NCBI GenBank assembly: GCA_964354215.1 | Contig: CAYGYT010000009.1 | Location: forward strand, 1 to 58,958 | Origin: CAVRZR01 sp964354215 | GTDB lineage: Bacteria > Actinomycetota > Coriobacteriia > Anaerosomatales > CAVRZR01 | DNA: 58,958 bases | Direction of reading: 5' to 3' | Shown here: in pieces, positions 24,743 to 33,217 of the stretch | Layout: each line of letters begins with the position of its first letter | How positions within the stretch are numbered: position 1 is the stretch's first letter | Notes under the pieces: model-generated | Database searches by the model: none | Told to the model about the DNA's origin: nothing | Seen by the model: only the letters and a program-made list of their open reading frames with translations | Made by a program: the position numbers and the translations under genes

Positions 24743-26323
24743 TCACCTGAGGCCCGGAGAAGGTGAAATGTCTGTTACAGGTTCCACCGCCACGGCGATG
24801 CCCTGGCTTGGTGCCCCGCCGGGCGTGATATCCACCCGAACACCGAAAGCCCTTTCGAACAGGTCGGACTTCCTCTGCGCCCCATGGATCTCCACGTCGA
24901 AGGGTCCATCACCCTCGAGCGTCAAGACCAGGCGCGACCTGCGCAGCTGAGATCTCAATCCTCGAACGCGCTGCCCTCGCGACCGATCGAGACCGTCGGC
25001 GAGCCTGAGGAACGCGGCGAGGCGCTCGACGCGCTGTCGGTCCGTGCGCTTCAGATCGGCCATGGCCTCGTGCCGCGTCTTCGGCAGCGCGCCCCGGTGA
25101 TACCGTGCGATCGCCGCGATCAGCCGCAGCTCGTGACTCGTGAAGCCCGGCAGCTCCGAGTACGTGATCAGGTGGTAGCTATGGCGGTGGTGCCTCTCGT
25201 AGGCGATGTGGTAGCCGACGTCATGAAGCACGGCCGCTGTCTCAAGCAGTGGTCTCTCTTTGGTATCAAGGCCCAGCCGGACCGCAAGTTCATCGAAGAG
25301 CGACAGCGACAGCCTGCTCACCTGTTCGGCGTGATTCAGGTCGGTGTGGCATCTGCGCGCGAAGTCGGTCACTGCTTGCGTTCGGCTGAACGGCTCGGCG
25401 GCGCCCCGCTCTCGCTCGATCGTGTCGACGATGACCCCTTCGCGCATGCCGTGCGCGTTCACCACGATCTCGTTGACTCCTAGGGCCCTCATACACTCAT
25501 CGAGAACCACGGCACCTGCGAGGATGATGTCCACACGCCCCTCGGGCATGGCCTTCATCCGCTGGCGTTGATCCGCGGTGCTGTGCCGAAGGTACGCGAG
25601 CAGGTGGATCAGCTCCGCACGCCTGAACTCGAACGCATGGACGCTCGTCAAGCTCGGACTCCGCTGTGCCGCAATGAGCGTCCCTATCGTCGTCACAGTC
25701 CCGCCCGAGCCGATGAGTCGCGAAACGGGGTCGGGGTCGGGGGCCAGGGCCTCTTTCAGAGTGCGCCTGACATACTTGACGAGCCGTTCGTAGTCCCCCT
25801 TGGGGATAGGGTCCTCGGTGTGGTAACGCTCGGACAGCACGACCGCGCCAAGCGGCAAGGAAGTCATGAACTCGACTTGGCGATCCGTCGCGCGGATTAC
25901 CTCGACCGATCCGCCACCGATATCCACCACGGCCGAGCGACCTTCGACTCCCAGGCCGTCCGCGGCGCTCAGGAAGGCCAACCTCGCCTCCTCGTCCTCA
26001 TCGATGATCTCGATGTCGATGGCGAGCCGTTCGCGAACACGCTCGATGAAGTCCCCGGCGTTGTCGGCGCGCCTGACGGCCGCCGTGGCCACCGCACGTA
26101 TGTGGGTCACATCATGCTGCTCGGCGATCTGGAGCATGCGGTCGAGCGCGTCGAGTGTGTCATCGATGGACTGCTCGGACAGCCGACCCGACTCATACAG
26201 GCCGCGTCCCAGACGCGTGTACGCCTTCTCGTCATCGATGGTCTTGCGCGGCCCACCAACGAGCACCTCGACAATCGTGCATCGCACCGAGTTGGTCCCG
26301 ATGTCGATGGCCGCGATCCTCAC
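24743..26323 (-). CDS. ppx: Ppx/GppA-family exopolyphosphatase/pentaphosphatase with HD domain
   Basis: This 526-residue enzyme hydrolyses polyphosphate ends or pppGpp. The actin-like ATPase domain starts RIAAIDIGTNSVR, with AVATAAVRRADNA, the catalytic E in DEDEEARLAF, VVDIGGGSVEVI and IGSGGTVTTIGTL. The C-terminal HD region (about 315-526) has AAVLHDVGYH, HRHSYHLI and YHRGALP, an intact metal site. GTG 26323 follows GGGGGAGGCGCA and overlaps the CYTH stop as GTGA. The open frame upstream lies within the CYTH gene. Confidence 0.93.
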   Translation of the reverse strand: MRIAAIDIGTNSVRCTIVEVLVGGPRKTIDDEKAYTRLGRGLYESGRLSEQSIDDTLDALDRMLQIAEQHDVTHIRAVATAAVRRADNAGDFIERVRERLAIDIEIIDEDEEARLAFLSAADGLGVEGRSAVVDIGGGSVEVIRATDRQVEFMTSLPLGAVVLSERYHTEDPIPKGDYERLVKYVRRTLKEALAPDPDPVSRLIGSGGTVTTIGTLIAAQRSPSLTSVHAFEFRRAELIHLLAYLRHSTADQRQRMKAMPEGRVDIILAGAVVLDECMRALGVNEIVVNAHGMREGVIVDTIERERGAAEPFSRTQAVTDFARRCHTDLNHAEQVSRLSLSLFDELAVRLGLDTKERPLLETAAVLHDVGYHIAYERHHRHSYHLITYSELPGFTSHELRLIAAIARYHRGALPKTRHEAMADLKRTDRQRVERLAAFLRLADGLDRSRGQRVRGLRSQLRRSRLVLTLEGDGPFDVEIHGAQRKSDLFERAFGVRVDITPGGAPSQGIAVAVEPVTDISPSPGLR

Positions 26324-26805
26324 TGCGCCTCCCCCGCGAGTCTGGTCAGGCCAGTCGCTGCAAGCGACGCGTTGCTGTATCGCTCGGCGCCGGTGACTTC
26401 GCGCCCGAACCATTCTGGGGGGACGAACGACTCCGCGTCGGACGTCGAGGCGAACTCGATCTCCACTACACGCAGACCGCGCAGTTCTCCCTGGTAGGTG
26501 TCGCGGTAGAGTGTGCGGCCGTCGTGCAGGACCTCGCAGCGCTTCTTCTCCAAGCGCCCGCCAGCTGTAGTGGGCCACAGCGCCTCGAACTGCTCTTCGG
26601 AGATGTGAACTTCATGCTCTGAGCGTGCCAAGCCTCGGCCCGACGTCACTGTGAGCGTGCACACGTGATCGGCAGACCTCACCCGCACCTCGTCGTTGTC
26701 GCATACCGCCAGGTAGCCCTGTCTGATCTGGCACGCCGTGCTCGTCTCCAGTGTGGGCGGTTCACGGTCCCAGAGCAACTTCCGCTCGATCTCCCACTTG
26801 CTCAT
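26320..26805 (-). CDS. CYTH-domain phosphohydrolase
   Basis: This 161-residue protein is a single CYTH domain, beginning MSKWEIERKLLW with the ExExK signature (EIERK). Later acidic and basic strand residues of the triphosphate tunnel are present (VRVRSADH, RLEKKRCEV, GLRVVEIEF). The family binds inorganic triphosphate, polyphosphate or thiamine triphosphate. ATG 26805 sits behind GGTGC-GAGCACGCG, a weak site. It is the first gene of a unit with ppx and the ppk1 remnant. Confidence 0.88.
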   Translation of the reverse strand: MSKWEIERKLLWDREPPTLETSTACQIRQGYLAVCDNDEVRVRSADHVCTLTVTSGRGLARSEHEVHISEEQFEALWPTTAGGRLEKKRCEVLHDGRTLYRDTYQGELRGLRVVEIEFASTSDAESFVPPEWFGREVTGAERYSNASLAATGLTRLAGEAQ

Positions 26806-26910
26806 CGCGTGCTCGCACCAAGCCCGGGGCGTTCCGTGTGTGTCTCCGGCCAGCAGTACCATGGGCTACACTCGCATACGGGAGACTGAGTCGCGCGACC
26901 GGGGCGGACA

Positions 26911-27345
26911 GTGAGTCGGCTGGCCAAGCAAGGCAAGACAGTCAAGCAGGCGGCCGAGTCGATGGGGGTTAGTCCGAAGTGGATCCGCCGCCAGATCAAG
27001 GCTGGCGTCATAGACCCTGCCCGAAGCGGCAACAAGCGCAACAGTCGGTTCGCTCTCTCAGACGCGGACATCGATGTCCTTCGCACCGTTCTGGACGCCG
27101 GCGGCGGCGCAGGAAGCCGCGGGGAGCTGGCTCGCATTGCAGAGCTCGAATCGGACCGCGCCGAACTGCTCGCCCAGGTGGCGTGGACTCGTGCCGTCGC
27201 CCAGGAGCAGCAGAAGGCCCCTGAGGCCGAGCGCGGCAGAAGCGAGCGCCTCGAAGCCGAGCTCCAAGTCCAGCGAACTCGCATCGAGCAACTCAAGGCT
27301 CTCTCGGCGCTCCATCGGCTTCTGGGGCGCCACAAGGCGATCTGA
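26911..27345 (+). CDS. Helix-turn-helix protein with long coiled-coil tail
   Basis: This 144-residue protein starts from GTG. The first 55 residues form a MerR-like HTH (VKQAAESMGVSPKWIRRQIKAGV; key words QAAESMGVSPKWIRR). Residues 75-135 form a charged helix likely to dimerise as a coiled coil. It is transcribed away from the CYTH/ppx unit and towards CHAD. It could regulate the polyphosphate genes; nothing in the sequence proves it. Confidence 0.7.
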   Translation: MSRLAKQGKTVKQAAESMGVSPKWIRRQIKAGVIDPARSGNKRNSRFALSDADIDVLRTVLDAGGGAGSRGELARIAELESDRAELLAQVAWTRAVAQEQQKAPEAERGRSERLEAELQVQRTRIEQLKALSALHRLLGRHKAI

Positions 27346-27376
27346 CGCGCCCGAGACGCCGCACTGGCACCGTCGC

Positions 27377-28531
27377 TCATGGGCCGCATTCTTCCTCTGG
27401 AGCCGCCGTCGCGTCGGGCGGCTCTTCCCGACCCCCTTCGGCCTCAGTCCCGGGCGCATCCGCCCGGGACTGGTCCGCATCCGCCGTCTCGGACCCGGGT
27501 GCGCCCGAGGACGCGCGAGGCTGTTCGCTCCCGGGCTCCTCAGTCTGGGACACAGTCTCGCACTCCTGCTGCGAGACCACCTCGGACTCCCCTTGGGCCT
27601 CAGGCACTAGTGAGAGCGGGAGGAGCAGCCTCGGCAGGAGCTGCTGGGCCGGATGCTCCTGGGCGAGTGCGACGAAGTGAGCGAACATCCTGCTCGCCCT
27701 CTCCAACAGGGCAGCCTCTACTTCCTCGATGCCCTCGGTTGGCACGCCCGCGCGTCCGGCAGACTCCAGCATGTCCGGCGAGGACACCATCTCCAGGAAG
27801 ACATGGGCATCGTGAAGCTCGCCGAGGGTGTCTTGGAAGGCGGTCAGCGTCTCGTGCAGCTCGTCGAAGTCCTCGCCGTAGCAGGGGGCGAACGCCTCGA
27901 CCGCATAGCGCAGGCGCTTGTAGGCGATCCGGAGGGCATGCTGCTCCGGCACATTCGTCTCGATGAGCGCGGCGAGCTGCAGGCCGAACACCTGTGCGGA
28001 CCGTTCGGCGACAGCGGCGTGAGCGAAATCGACAAAAGGACGCCCGGCCTCGGCGCTGTTCGACACGGAAGACGCCATCTTCCAGAACGCCTTCCGCGAA
28101 GCGGTGAGATCGAGCCTTCGCAGGTCGCGGTTCAGCCGGGCGAGCTCCTGCTCTCGACGCCCCATCCTGTAGCCCACGAGGAAGACGGTCGCGACGCGTG
28201 CCGCGTCACTCACTTCTGTCTCGAGTCGGGCGAAGTAGTCGATGAAGACGTCCGAATCCCGCACGGGGCCGAGTGCCCGGGTGACATTCCGGATGCGCCC
28301 GTACCACTCGTCGAATCGGCGCTTCTCGTACAGTGGCGCAAGGAGGCGCATCGCCTCACGTAGACGGCGGGAGGCGACGCGCATGTCGTGGACGGCGTCC
28401 ATGTCGGCGCCCCCAGCGGCGGACGATTCGAGTTCGAACAGCGGCTGGGCCTTCGCACGCAGAAGCGCGACGGCGGCTTCGGCCAGCGGGGTGTTGGCAC
28501 CGACGCCCGGGATGACGAATCGCTTGTCCAC
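27377..28531 (-). CDS. CHAD-domain protein with acidic low-complexity tail
   Basis: This protein of about 384 residues has a CHAD domain (about 10-290), the conserved histidine alpha-helical domain. The signature is VHDMRVASRRLREAMRLLAP, then RVRDSDVF-type (GPVRDSDVF), a second half with ALRIAYKRLRYAVEAF, and ELHDAHVFLE. CHAD domains bind polyphosphate. The last about 85 residues are Pro/Glu/Ala/Ser-rich and disordered. GTG 28531 follows AAAGGCCACGCTG; the start is the least certain part, as the frame is open to 28690. It lies next to CYTH and Ppx genes. Confidence 0.88.
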   Translation of the reverse strand: MDKRFVIPGVGANTPLAEAAVALLRAKAQPLFELESSAAGGADMDAVHDMRVASRRLREAMRLLAPLYEKRRFDEWYGRIRNVTRALGPVRDSDVFIDYFARLETEVSDAARVATVFLVGYRMGRREQELARLNRDLRRLDLTASRKAFWKMASSVSNSAEAGRPFVDFAHAAVAERSAQVFGLQLAALIETNVPEQHALRIAYKRLRYAVEAFAPCYGEDFDELHETLTAFQDTLGELHDAHVFLEMVSSPDMLESAGRAGVPTEGIEEVEAALLERASRMFAHFVALAQEHPAQQLLPRLLLPLSLVPEAQGESEVVSQQECETVSQTEEPGSEQPRASSGAPGSETADADQSRADAPGTEAEGGREEPPDATAAPEEECGP

Positions 28532-28625
28532 CAGCGTGGCCTTTCTCGCCGCCGCGGGATGAGAGCCCCACGTTCGAGGCCCCGACGGTTCGCGAGCGCA
28601 CCGCCGCCGATCGCGGCGCCTGGGG

Positions 28626-29171
28626 CTACTTGCCGAGCATCGATCGGAAGACGTCCACGTGCTCTTCCTCGTCACCGAGAATGGTCTCAAGAAGCCGACG
28701 GGTCGTCACGTCTCCAGCAGTATCCGCCTCGGCGATGGCAGCCGTGTACAGCGCGACGGCCTCCTCTTCCGCGGCCAAGTTCGAGGTGGCCATCTCGGCG
28801 AGGGTCTTGTCGCCCTTCTTGATCTCGGAAGGGATCGTCGTGGGGTCTCCGCCTAGGAAGTCGATGCGCTCGGCGAGCGCTTCCGCGTGCTTCATCTCGG
28901 TGATGGCCGCCTCCTTGAACTCGTCGGCCAGCGCGAGCCCGTCGGCGCCAGTGACCGTGTAGTGGTGACGCATGTACTGAACGATCACCGCGAGCTCGCG
29001 TGCACGAAGCTCGTTGAGCGTGTCCACCAGATTCGCGGCACCCGTCGCAGCGGTCCCACGCCGACGCGCTGCCGCCGCTCGCGGCGCAGCGGGCGTCTGC
29101 GTACTCTGGGTGACTTCCGCTGCGTCTGCCTTGCGCGTGGCCGGCTTCTTCTCGGCTGACTTCTTGGCCAT
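28626..29171 (-). CDS. Bacterioferritin/Dps-like ferritin-fold protein with basic N-terminal tail
   Basis: This 181-residue protein has a disordered Lys/Ala/Arg-rich N-terminus (about 1-40) and a four-helix ferritin-like domain (about 45-181). The diiron ligand pattern is E-Y-H with EMKHAEALAERI, and EEEAVALYTAAI plus GDEEEHVDVF. It resembles bacterioferritin-type proteins that oxidise and store iron. The basic tail recalls DNA-binding mycobacterial Dps or histone-like tails; DNA binding is inference. The ATG follows GGAGGGATCCGAAC. It stands alone between CHAD and pstB. Confidence 0.8.
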   Translation of the reverse strand: MAKKSAEKKPATRKADAAEVTQSTQTPAAPRAAAARRRGTAATGAANLVDTLNELRARELAVIVQYMRHHYTVTGADGLALADEFKEAAITEMKHAEALAERIDFLGGDPTTIPSEIKKGDKTLAEMATSNLAAEEEAVALYTAAIAEADTAGDVTTRRLLETILGDEEEHVDVFRSMLGK

Positions 29172-29294
29172 GTTCGGATCCCTCCAGTCGAACGGAAACG
29201 GGCGATGACACTCTATACGAGTCCACCCGGGTCGGTCGGTGCGCCTCGTTCGCTCTCAAGGGCGCTCGACGACCCGGACTAGCACCCTCGCGCT

Positions 29295-30146
29295 CTAGCC
29301 GTACATGCCGCGGACGTAGTCCGCCGTCTCCTTCCGGGCGGGTGTCTCGAAGACCTCGAGCGTGTCCCCGAACTCCACGAGGTTGCCCATCAAGAAGAAG
29401 GCCACCTTGTCCGACACGCGCTGCGCCTGACCGAGGTTGTGAGTCACGATGATGATCGTGTATTCGCTCGAGAGATCGAGCAGCAGCTCCTCGATGCGCG
29501 CGGTGGAGATGGGGTCGAGCGACGCACACGGTTCGTCGAGCATGATGACAGTGGGCTTCACGGCAAGCGCGCGGGCGATGCACAACCGCTGTTGCTGGCC
29601 GCCCGACAGCGCCAACGCTGACTGCCGGAGGTCGTCTTTGACCTCCTCCCACAGGTTCGCCTTTCTCAGCGCGTCTTCGACTACGTGATCGAGTTCGTCA
29701 CGGTGCATACGGCCACGGTGCTCCTTGACCGCGAGCCCGATGTTCTCGTAGATAGTCATCGGGAACGGGTTCGGCTGCTGGAATACCATGCCGATCTCGC
29801 GACGCAGTTGGGTGACATCCACAGAGGGGTGATTCACGTCGGTCTTGTCGAGCGTGATCTTGCCGCTCATCAAGAACGTCGGTATCTCGTCGTTCATACG
29901 ATTCAAGCACCGAAGGGCTGTGGACTTGCCACAACCCGAGGGTCCGATGTAGGCCGTGATACGGTTCGCCGGCATCTGGAAGGTGACGTTGGAAAGGACC
30001 CGCTTCTTGCCGTAGCTCACGTCGAGGTGCTCGACCTCGACCATGGGCCTGGTCTCCCCGGTCTGGACACGACGCATGACCGCGTCGATCTCGGCGAGCA
30101 GCCCTTCGGTTCCCTGTTCCTCGGCGGGAGTGGCGAGAGAGTCCAT
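29295..30146 (-). CDS. pstB: Phosphate ABC transporter ATPase PstB (second Pst system)
   Basis: This 283-residue ATPase has Walker A GPSGCGKST, signature LSGGQQQR, Walker B VIMLDEP with CASLDPIST, and IIVTHNLGQA. The C-terminus ends FETPARKETADYVRGMYG, typical of PstB. I chose ATG 30146 (MDSLATP) behind AGGAAGG; ATG 30155 is too close to that site. Unlike the first PstB, the N-terminal extension is short (about 37 residues). It is the last gene of the second operon. Confidence 0.96.
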   Translation of the reverse strand: MDSLATPAEEQGTEGLLAEIDAVMRRVQTGETRPMVEVEHLDVSYGKKRVLSNVTFQMPANRITAYIGPSGCGKSTALRCLNRMNDEIPTFLMSGKITLDKTDVNHPSVDVTQLRREIGMVFQQPNPFPMTIYENIGLAVKEHRGRMHRDELDHVVEDALRKANLWEEVKDDLRQSALALSGGQQQRLCIARALAVKPTVIMLDEPCASLDPISTARIEELLLDLSSEYTIIIVTHNLGQAQRVSDKVAFFLMGNLVEFGDTLEVFETPARKETADYVRGMYG

Positions 30147-30180
30147 TGGAACCATCCTTCCTGGGTCGTTGATGTCGGTG

Positions 30181-31140
30181 CTACTTCTGGGCTGATGCCC
30201 GTCGGCCGATGAAGACGGCGGCGAGGTTCAGACCGAGCACGATGAGCATGAGCACGAGAGCCGCCGCGAACGCCAGTTGCGGGGCGTTGCCCTCACCGGC
30301 AGGCGACGAGAAGTACGTGAACGTCGTGAGCGTCGAACCGGTGCCCTTGAGGACAGCGAGATAGTGCAACGGTGACCACCACCTGTCGACGGCCATCGTC
30401 ATCGTCCCTCCGAGCGTGAGCCACACGATCGCGGTATCACCCGCGGCGAGACCCATCCCAAGGATCACTCCCGTGGCGATCCCGTTCGACGCCGAAGGGA
30501 GCACCACCTTGCGTGTCACCCGCCACTTGGTGATCCCGAGCGCCGCCGCCCCTTGACGGTAGGCGTTCGGCACGGAGCGGATCGCCTCCTCGGCAACCTT
30601 CACAACGAACGGAAGCACGTGAACGCCCATCACGACCGCCGCCACAAGGAACGACCGCCCGAAGGCCATCTTCGCGCCCTGGGCACCTGAGCTGGAGAGG
30701 AACGTGAACAGGGGTCGCGTGAACAGAGCCAGACCAAACATGCCGAAAACCACGCTCGGAACACTCGCGAGCACTTCGAGGCCCAGCCGGATCGAGCGGG
30801 TCAGGCGGGAGCGCTCGTCCATGTACTCGGCGAGGTAGATCGCGGCGCCAAGCGCAATGGGGAACGCCACCAGCGTGCTCAAGAGCACGAGCAGCAGGGT
30901 CCCGACCATGGGCACCCGGATACCGCCCGCGTTCCCCTCGATGATGCTGGGGTTCGGGTCGGTGGTGAGGAACTTGAGGCTGATGGAAGACCACCCCTGA
31001 TAGAGCAGATAGCCCAAGATACCCGCACACACGAGGGCGACGATGATTGCGCAGGCCCACGCGAAACCCGGACCGAGCGCCGTCGAGAAGCGACGGCGGC
31101 CTGACAGGTCGCGTGGAGTGCCTGCGATCGATTCGCTCAT
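30181..31140 (-). CDS. pstA: Phosphate ABC transporter permease PstA (second Pst system)
   Basis: This 319-residue permease has six membrane segments. The EAA loop EEAIRSVPNAYRQGAAALG is present, followed by LPSASNGIATGVILG. A long loop after span 1 carries FLTTDPNPSIIEGNAGGIRVP, a PstA feature. The ATG follows CTAGGAGGGATACACG. It differs from the first copy in most residues, so the two systems are not a recent duplication. Confidence 0.95.
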   Translation of the reverse strand: MSESIAGTPRDLSGRRRFSTALGPGFAWACAIIVALVCAGILGYLLYQGWSSISLKFLTTDPNPSIIEGNAGGIRVPMVGTLLLVLLSTLVAFPIALGAAIYLAEYMDERSRLTRSIRLGLEVLASVPSVVFGMFGLALFTRPLFTFLSSSGAQGAKMAFGRSFLVAAVVMGVHVLPFVVKVAEEAIRSVPNAYRQGAAALGITKWRVTRKVVLPSASNGIATGVILGMGLAAGDTAIVWLTLGGTMTMAVDRWWSPLHYLAVLKGTGSTLTTFTYFSSPAGEGNAPQLAFAAALVLMLIVLGLNLAAVFIGRRASAQK

Positions 31141-31152
31141 CGTGTATCCCTC

Positions 31153-32196
31153 CTAGAGTGCCCGGCCGTCATCCATCGCGAGGCGGCGATTGAACCACCC
31201 GACGAGGAATCGTCCGGACACGCTCAGCATCAGGCTCGAGAGGAGCAGTAGTGCAGCAAGGCCGAACAGCGCGGCCTGGATCATTGGGATACTCATCGCC
31301 TCACCGCCGGTCTCGACGATCGCGGCGGCCATCGTCCGGATTGGCATGAACGGGAAGTACTTGAGCCCGTACTTCAGGGTCGGGACGTACGCCATCGATC
31401 CGGAGACCATCGAGAGTGCGATCGCCTCGCCGATGCCTCTCGCCGCCGCGAGCACGGCTCCCGCGAAGAGCCCCGGACTTGCCGCAGGCACTTGGATCTT
31501 GCGGATGGTCCGCCACCGGTCCATGCCCAGGGCAAGGCCGCCCTCCATGTAGCTTCGCGGGACTGCGCGTAGCGAGTCGACTGCGACGGTCACGAAGAAG
31601 GGCAAGATCATGAAGCTCAAGACGATGACGGCCGCCAGGAGGCACGCTCCATCGAGTGGCACATCGGTGACCGTGTCGGCAGCATCGGCCGGAATCAGCT
31701 TGGTGAGGACGGGGACGACGACCGACAGACCAACCAGACCGAACACGACCGAAGGGATTCCGGCGAGCAGTTGCACGATAGTCTCGATCGGCTTGCGCAA
31801 CCAGTCTGGGGCCAGTTCGGCCAGGAAGACGGCGCATCCCAAACCGAGTACCACGGCAACCACCAGGGCGCCGACTGTCGTCAACACCGACCCGACGATG
31901 AGCGGCCACGCGCCGAAGATCACTCTCGGGACATCCCATGCATCCATGATGGCGGTGTCCCAGTTTGTGCGTGCCAGAAACGCGACCCCCTGGTGGACGA
32001 AGAGGGGCACCGCCTTCTCCATGATGAAGAGGAGCACCAGGGTGACCACGGCCCCAGAGAAGACAGCGCACGCCGCGAGGAGCGGCTTCGCAAGCACGTC
32101 GGAAACGCGCGAACGCTTCTTAGACAGCTGGATGGTGTGTCGGACCTGGGTCGGCGCTGGCGCTCGGTACGCCATCGCCTCTCCACCGTTCGCCAT
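31153..32196 (-). CDS. pstC: Phosphate ABC transporter permease PstC (second Pst system)
   Basis: This 347-residue permease has a polar N-terminus of about 50 residues and six membrane spans. Motifs are the periplasmic DAWDVPRVIFGAWPLIVGS and the EAA loop VDSLRAVPRSYMEGGLALG. ATG 32196 follows GGAAGGAGACTC. It is separated from pstS by about 145 bp containing a strong hairpin, in contrast to the first system where the genes abut. Confidence 0.94.
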   Translation of the reverse strand: MANGGEAMAYRAPAPTQVRHTIQLSKKRSRVSDVLAKPLLAACAVFSGAVVTLVLLFIMEKAVPLFVHQGVAFLARTNWDTAIMDAWDVPRVIFGAWPLIVGSVLTTVGALVVAVVLGLGCAVFLAELAPDWLRKPIETIVQLLAGIPSVVFGLVGLSVVVPVLTKLIPADAADTVTDVPLDGACLLAAVIVLSFMILPFFVTVAVDSLRAVPRSYMEGGLALGMDRWRTIRKIQVPAASPGLFAGAVLAAARGIGEAIALSMVSGSMAYVPTLKYGLKYFPFMPIRTMAAAIVETGGEAMSIPMIQAALFGLAALLLLSSLMLSVSGRFLVGWFNRRLAMDDGRAL

Positions 32197-32283
32197 GAGT
32201 CTCCTTCCCGTGTCTCTACCCTGATCCCGTGTCCGCGGCCGTGGTGTTGCATCAACGTTCCAGCGCGCTACACCTGGCATTCA

Positions 32284-32326
32284 GAGCGGTATGGGGCGCG
32301 GCAGCTCGCCGCGCCCCATACCGCTC
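32284..32326 (-). terminator. Strong hairpin between pstS and pstC (second system)
   Basis: A perfect 19-bp inverted repeat (32284-32302 with 32308-32326) has the loop AGCTC. It lies between the pstS stop and the pstC start. Placed within the operon, it probably acts as an attenuator or RNA-stabilising structure that keeps PstS above the other subunits. No U tract is seen on the minus strand. Confidence 0.75.
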
Positions 32327-32341
32327 GGGTTCTGCTCCCCG

Positions 32342-33154
32342 CTAGCGAATAGGGAGGTACTCGCGACCTGCGATCGCCTGGCCGGCGCTGCTCAGGCACC
32401 AGTTGACGAACCGGGCCACCGAGCCGCTCGGCTTGGTCTTGGTGATGAAGTACAGGTCGCGCACGTACGGGTACCTCTTCGCGAGCGCGTTCGCTTTCGT
32501 GGGCGCAACCCCGTTGATCGTCACGCCCCGGATGGTGCGATTGATGAAAGCGATGCCAACGTAGCCGATCGCGTTCTTGTCTCGGGCGACGTAGGAGCGA
32601 ACCATGCCCGAGGACGCAAACGCCTTGGTGCGAGCCGACTGACGGGAACCGCCGAGGAGTTCCGTCTTGAAGTACTCATACGTCCCCGAAGCGCCGGTGC
32701 GGCCCGCGAGCACGATGGGAGCGCTCTTGCCGCCGACCTGCTTCCAGTTGGTGATCTTGCCTGTGTACATGTCCTTGATCTGCGCTGCGGTGAGCCTCCT
32801 CACGGGGTTCGCGGGGTTCACCACAACCGTGAGGACGTCCTTCGCGACAGCGACCTTGTACAGGCCGGCCTCGAACGTGCCGCTCTTCGGCTCGCGCGAG
32901 GACATACCGATGTCGGAGACGCCGTCACGGACGTCGGTCCAGCCCTTGCCGGAACCGCCGCCGGCAACAACAACGAAGTCGGCGGGCCGGACCCTGCGGT
33001 AGGCGGTTGCCCACTCGGTCGCGAGCGGCTGAACCGTGGTAGAACCCGTCACCTTGATGGTCGCTGCCGCGGCGACTTGCGGCATAACGAGAACGGCGAC
33101 CATGCAGGCGACGAAAGCGATTGCAGGCAAACGCTTGGAGCCGAAACGAAGCAT
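32342..33154 (-). CDS. pstS: Phosphate-binding protein PstS (second Pst system)
   Basis: This 270-residue receptor has a signal peptide (about 1-31) and a mature PBP-like domain starting ATIKVTGSTTVQPLATEW. Ligand motifs are GGGSGKGWTDVRDG, GMSSREPKSG and GASGTYEYF. No normal lipobox is visible: the only cysteine of the leader lies inside the hydrophobic core. It may therefore be secreted or held by another route, unlike the first PstS. ATG 33154 follows CCAGGAGGTAGCACA. A terminator-like hairpin follows. Confidence 0.93.
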   Translation of the reverse strand: MLRFGSKRLPAIAFVACMVAVLVMPQVAAAATIKVTGSTTVQPLATEWATAYRRVRPADFVVVAGGGSGKGWTDVRDGVSDIGMSSREPKSGTFEAGLYKVAVAKDVLTVVVNPANPVRRLTAAQIKDMYTGKITNWKQVGGKSAPIVLAGRTGASGTYEYFKTELLGGSRQSARTKAFASSGMVRSYVARDKNAIGYVGIAFINRTIRGVTINGVAPTKANALAKRYPYVRDLYFITKTKPSGSVARFVNWCLSSAGQAIAGREYLPIR

Positions 33155-33217
33155 TGTGCTACCTCCTGGGATCAGACGTGGTTGTATGCGGCAGCTGGAC
33201 ATCAGTGGCGCTTGTCG

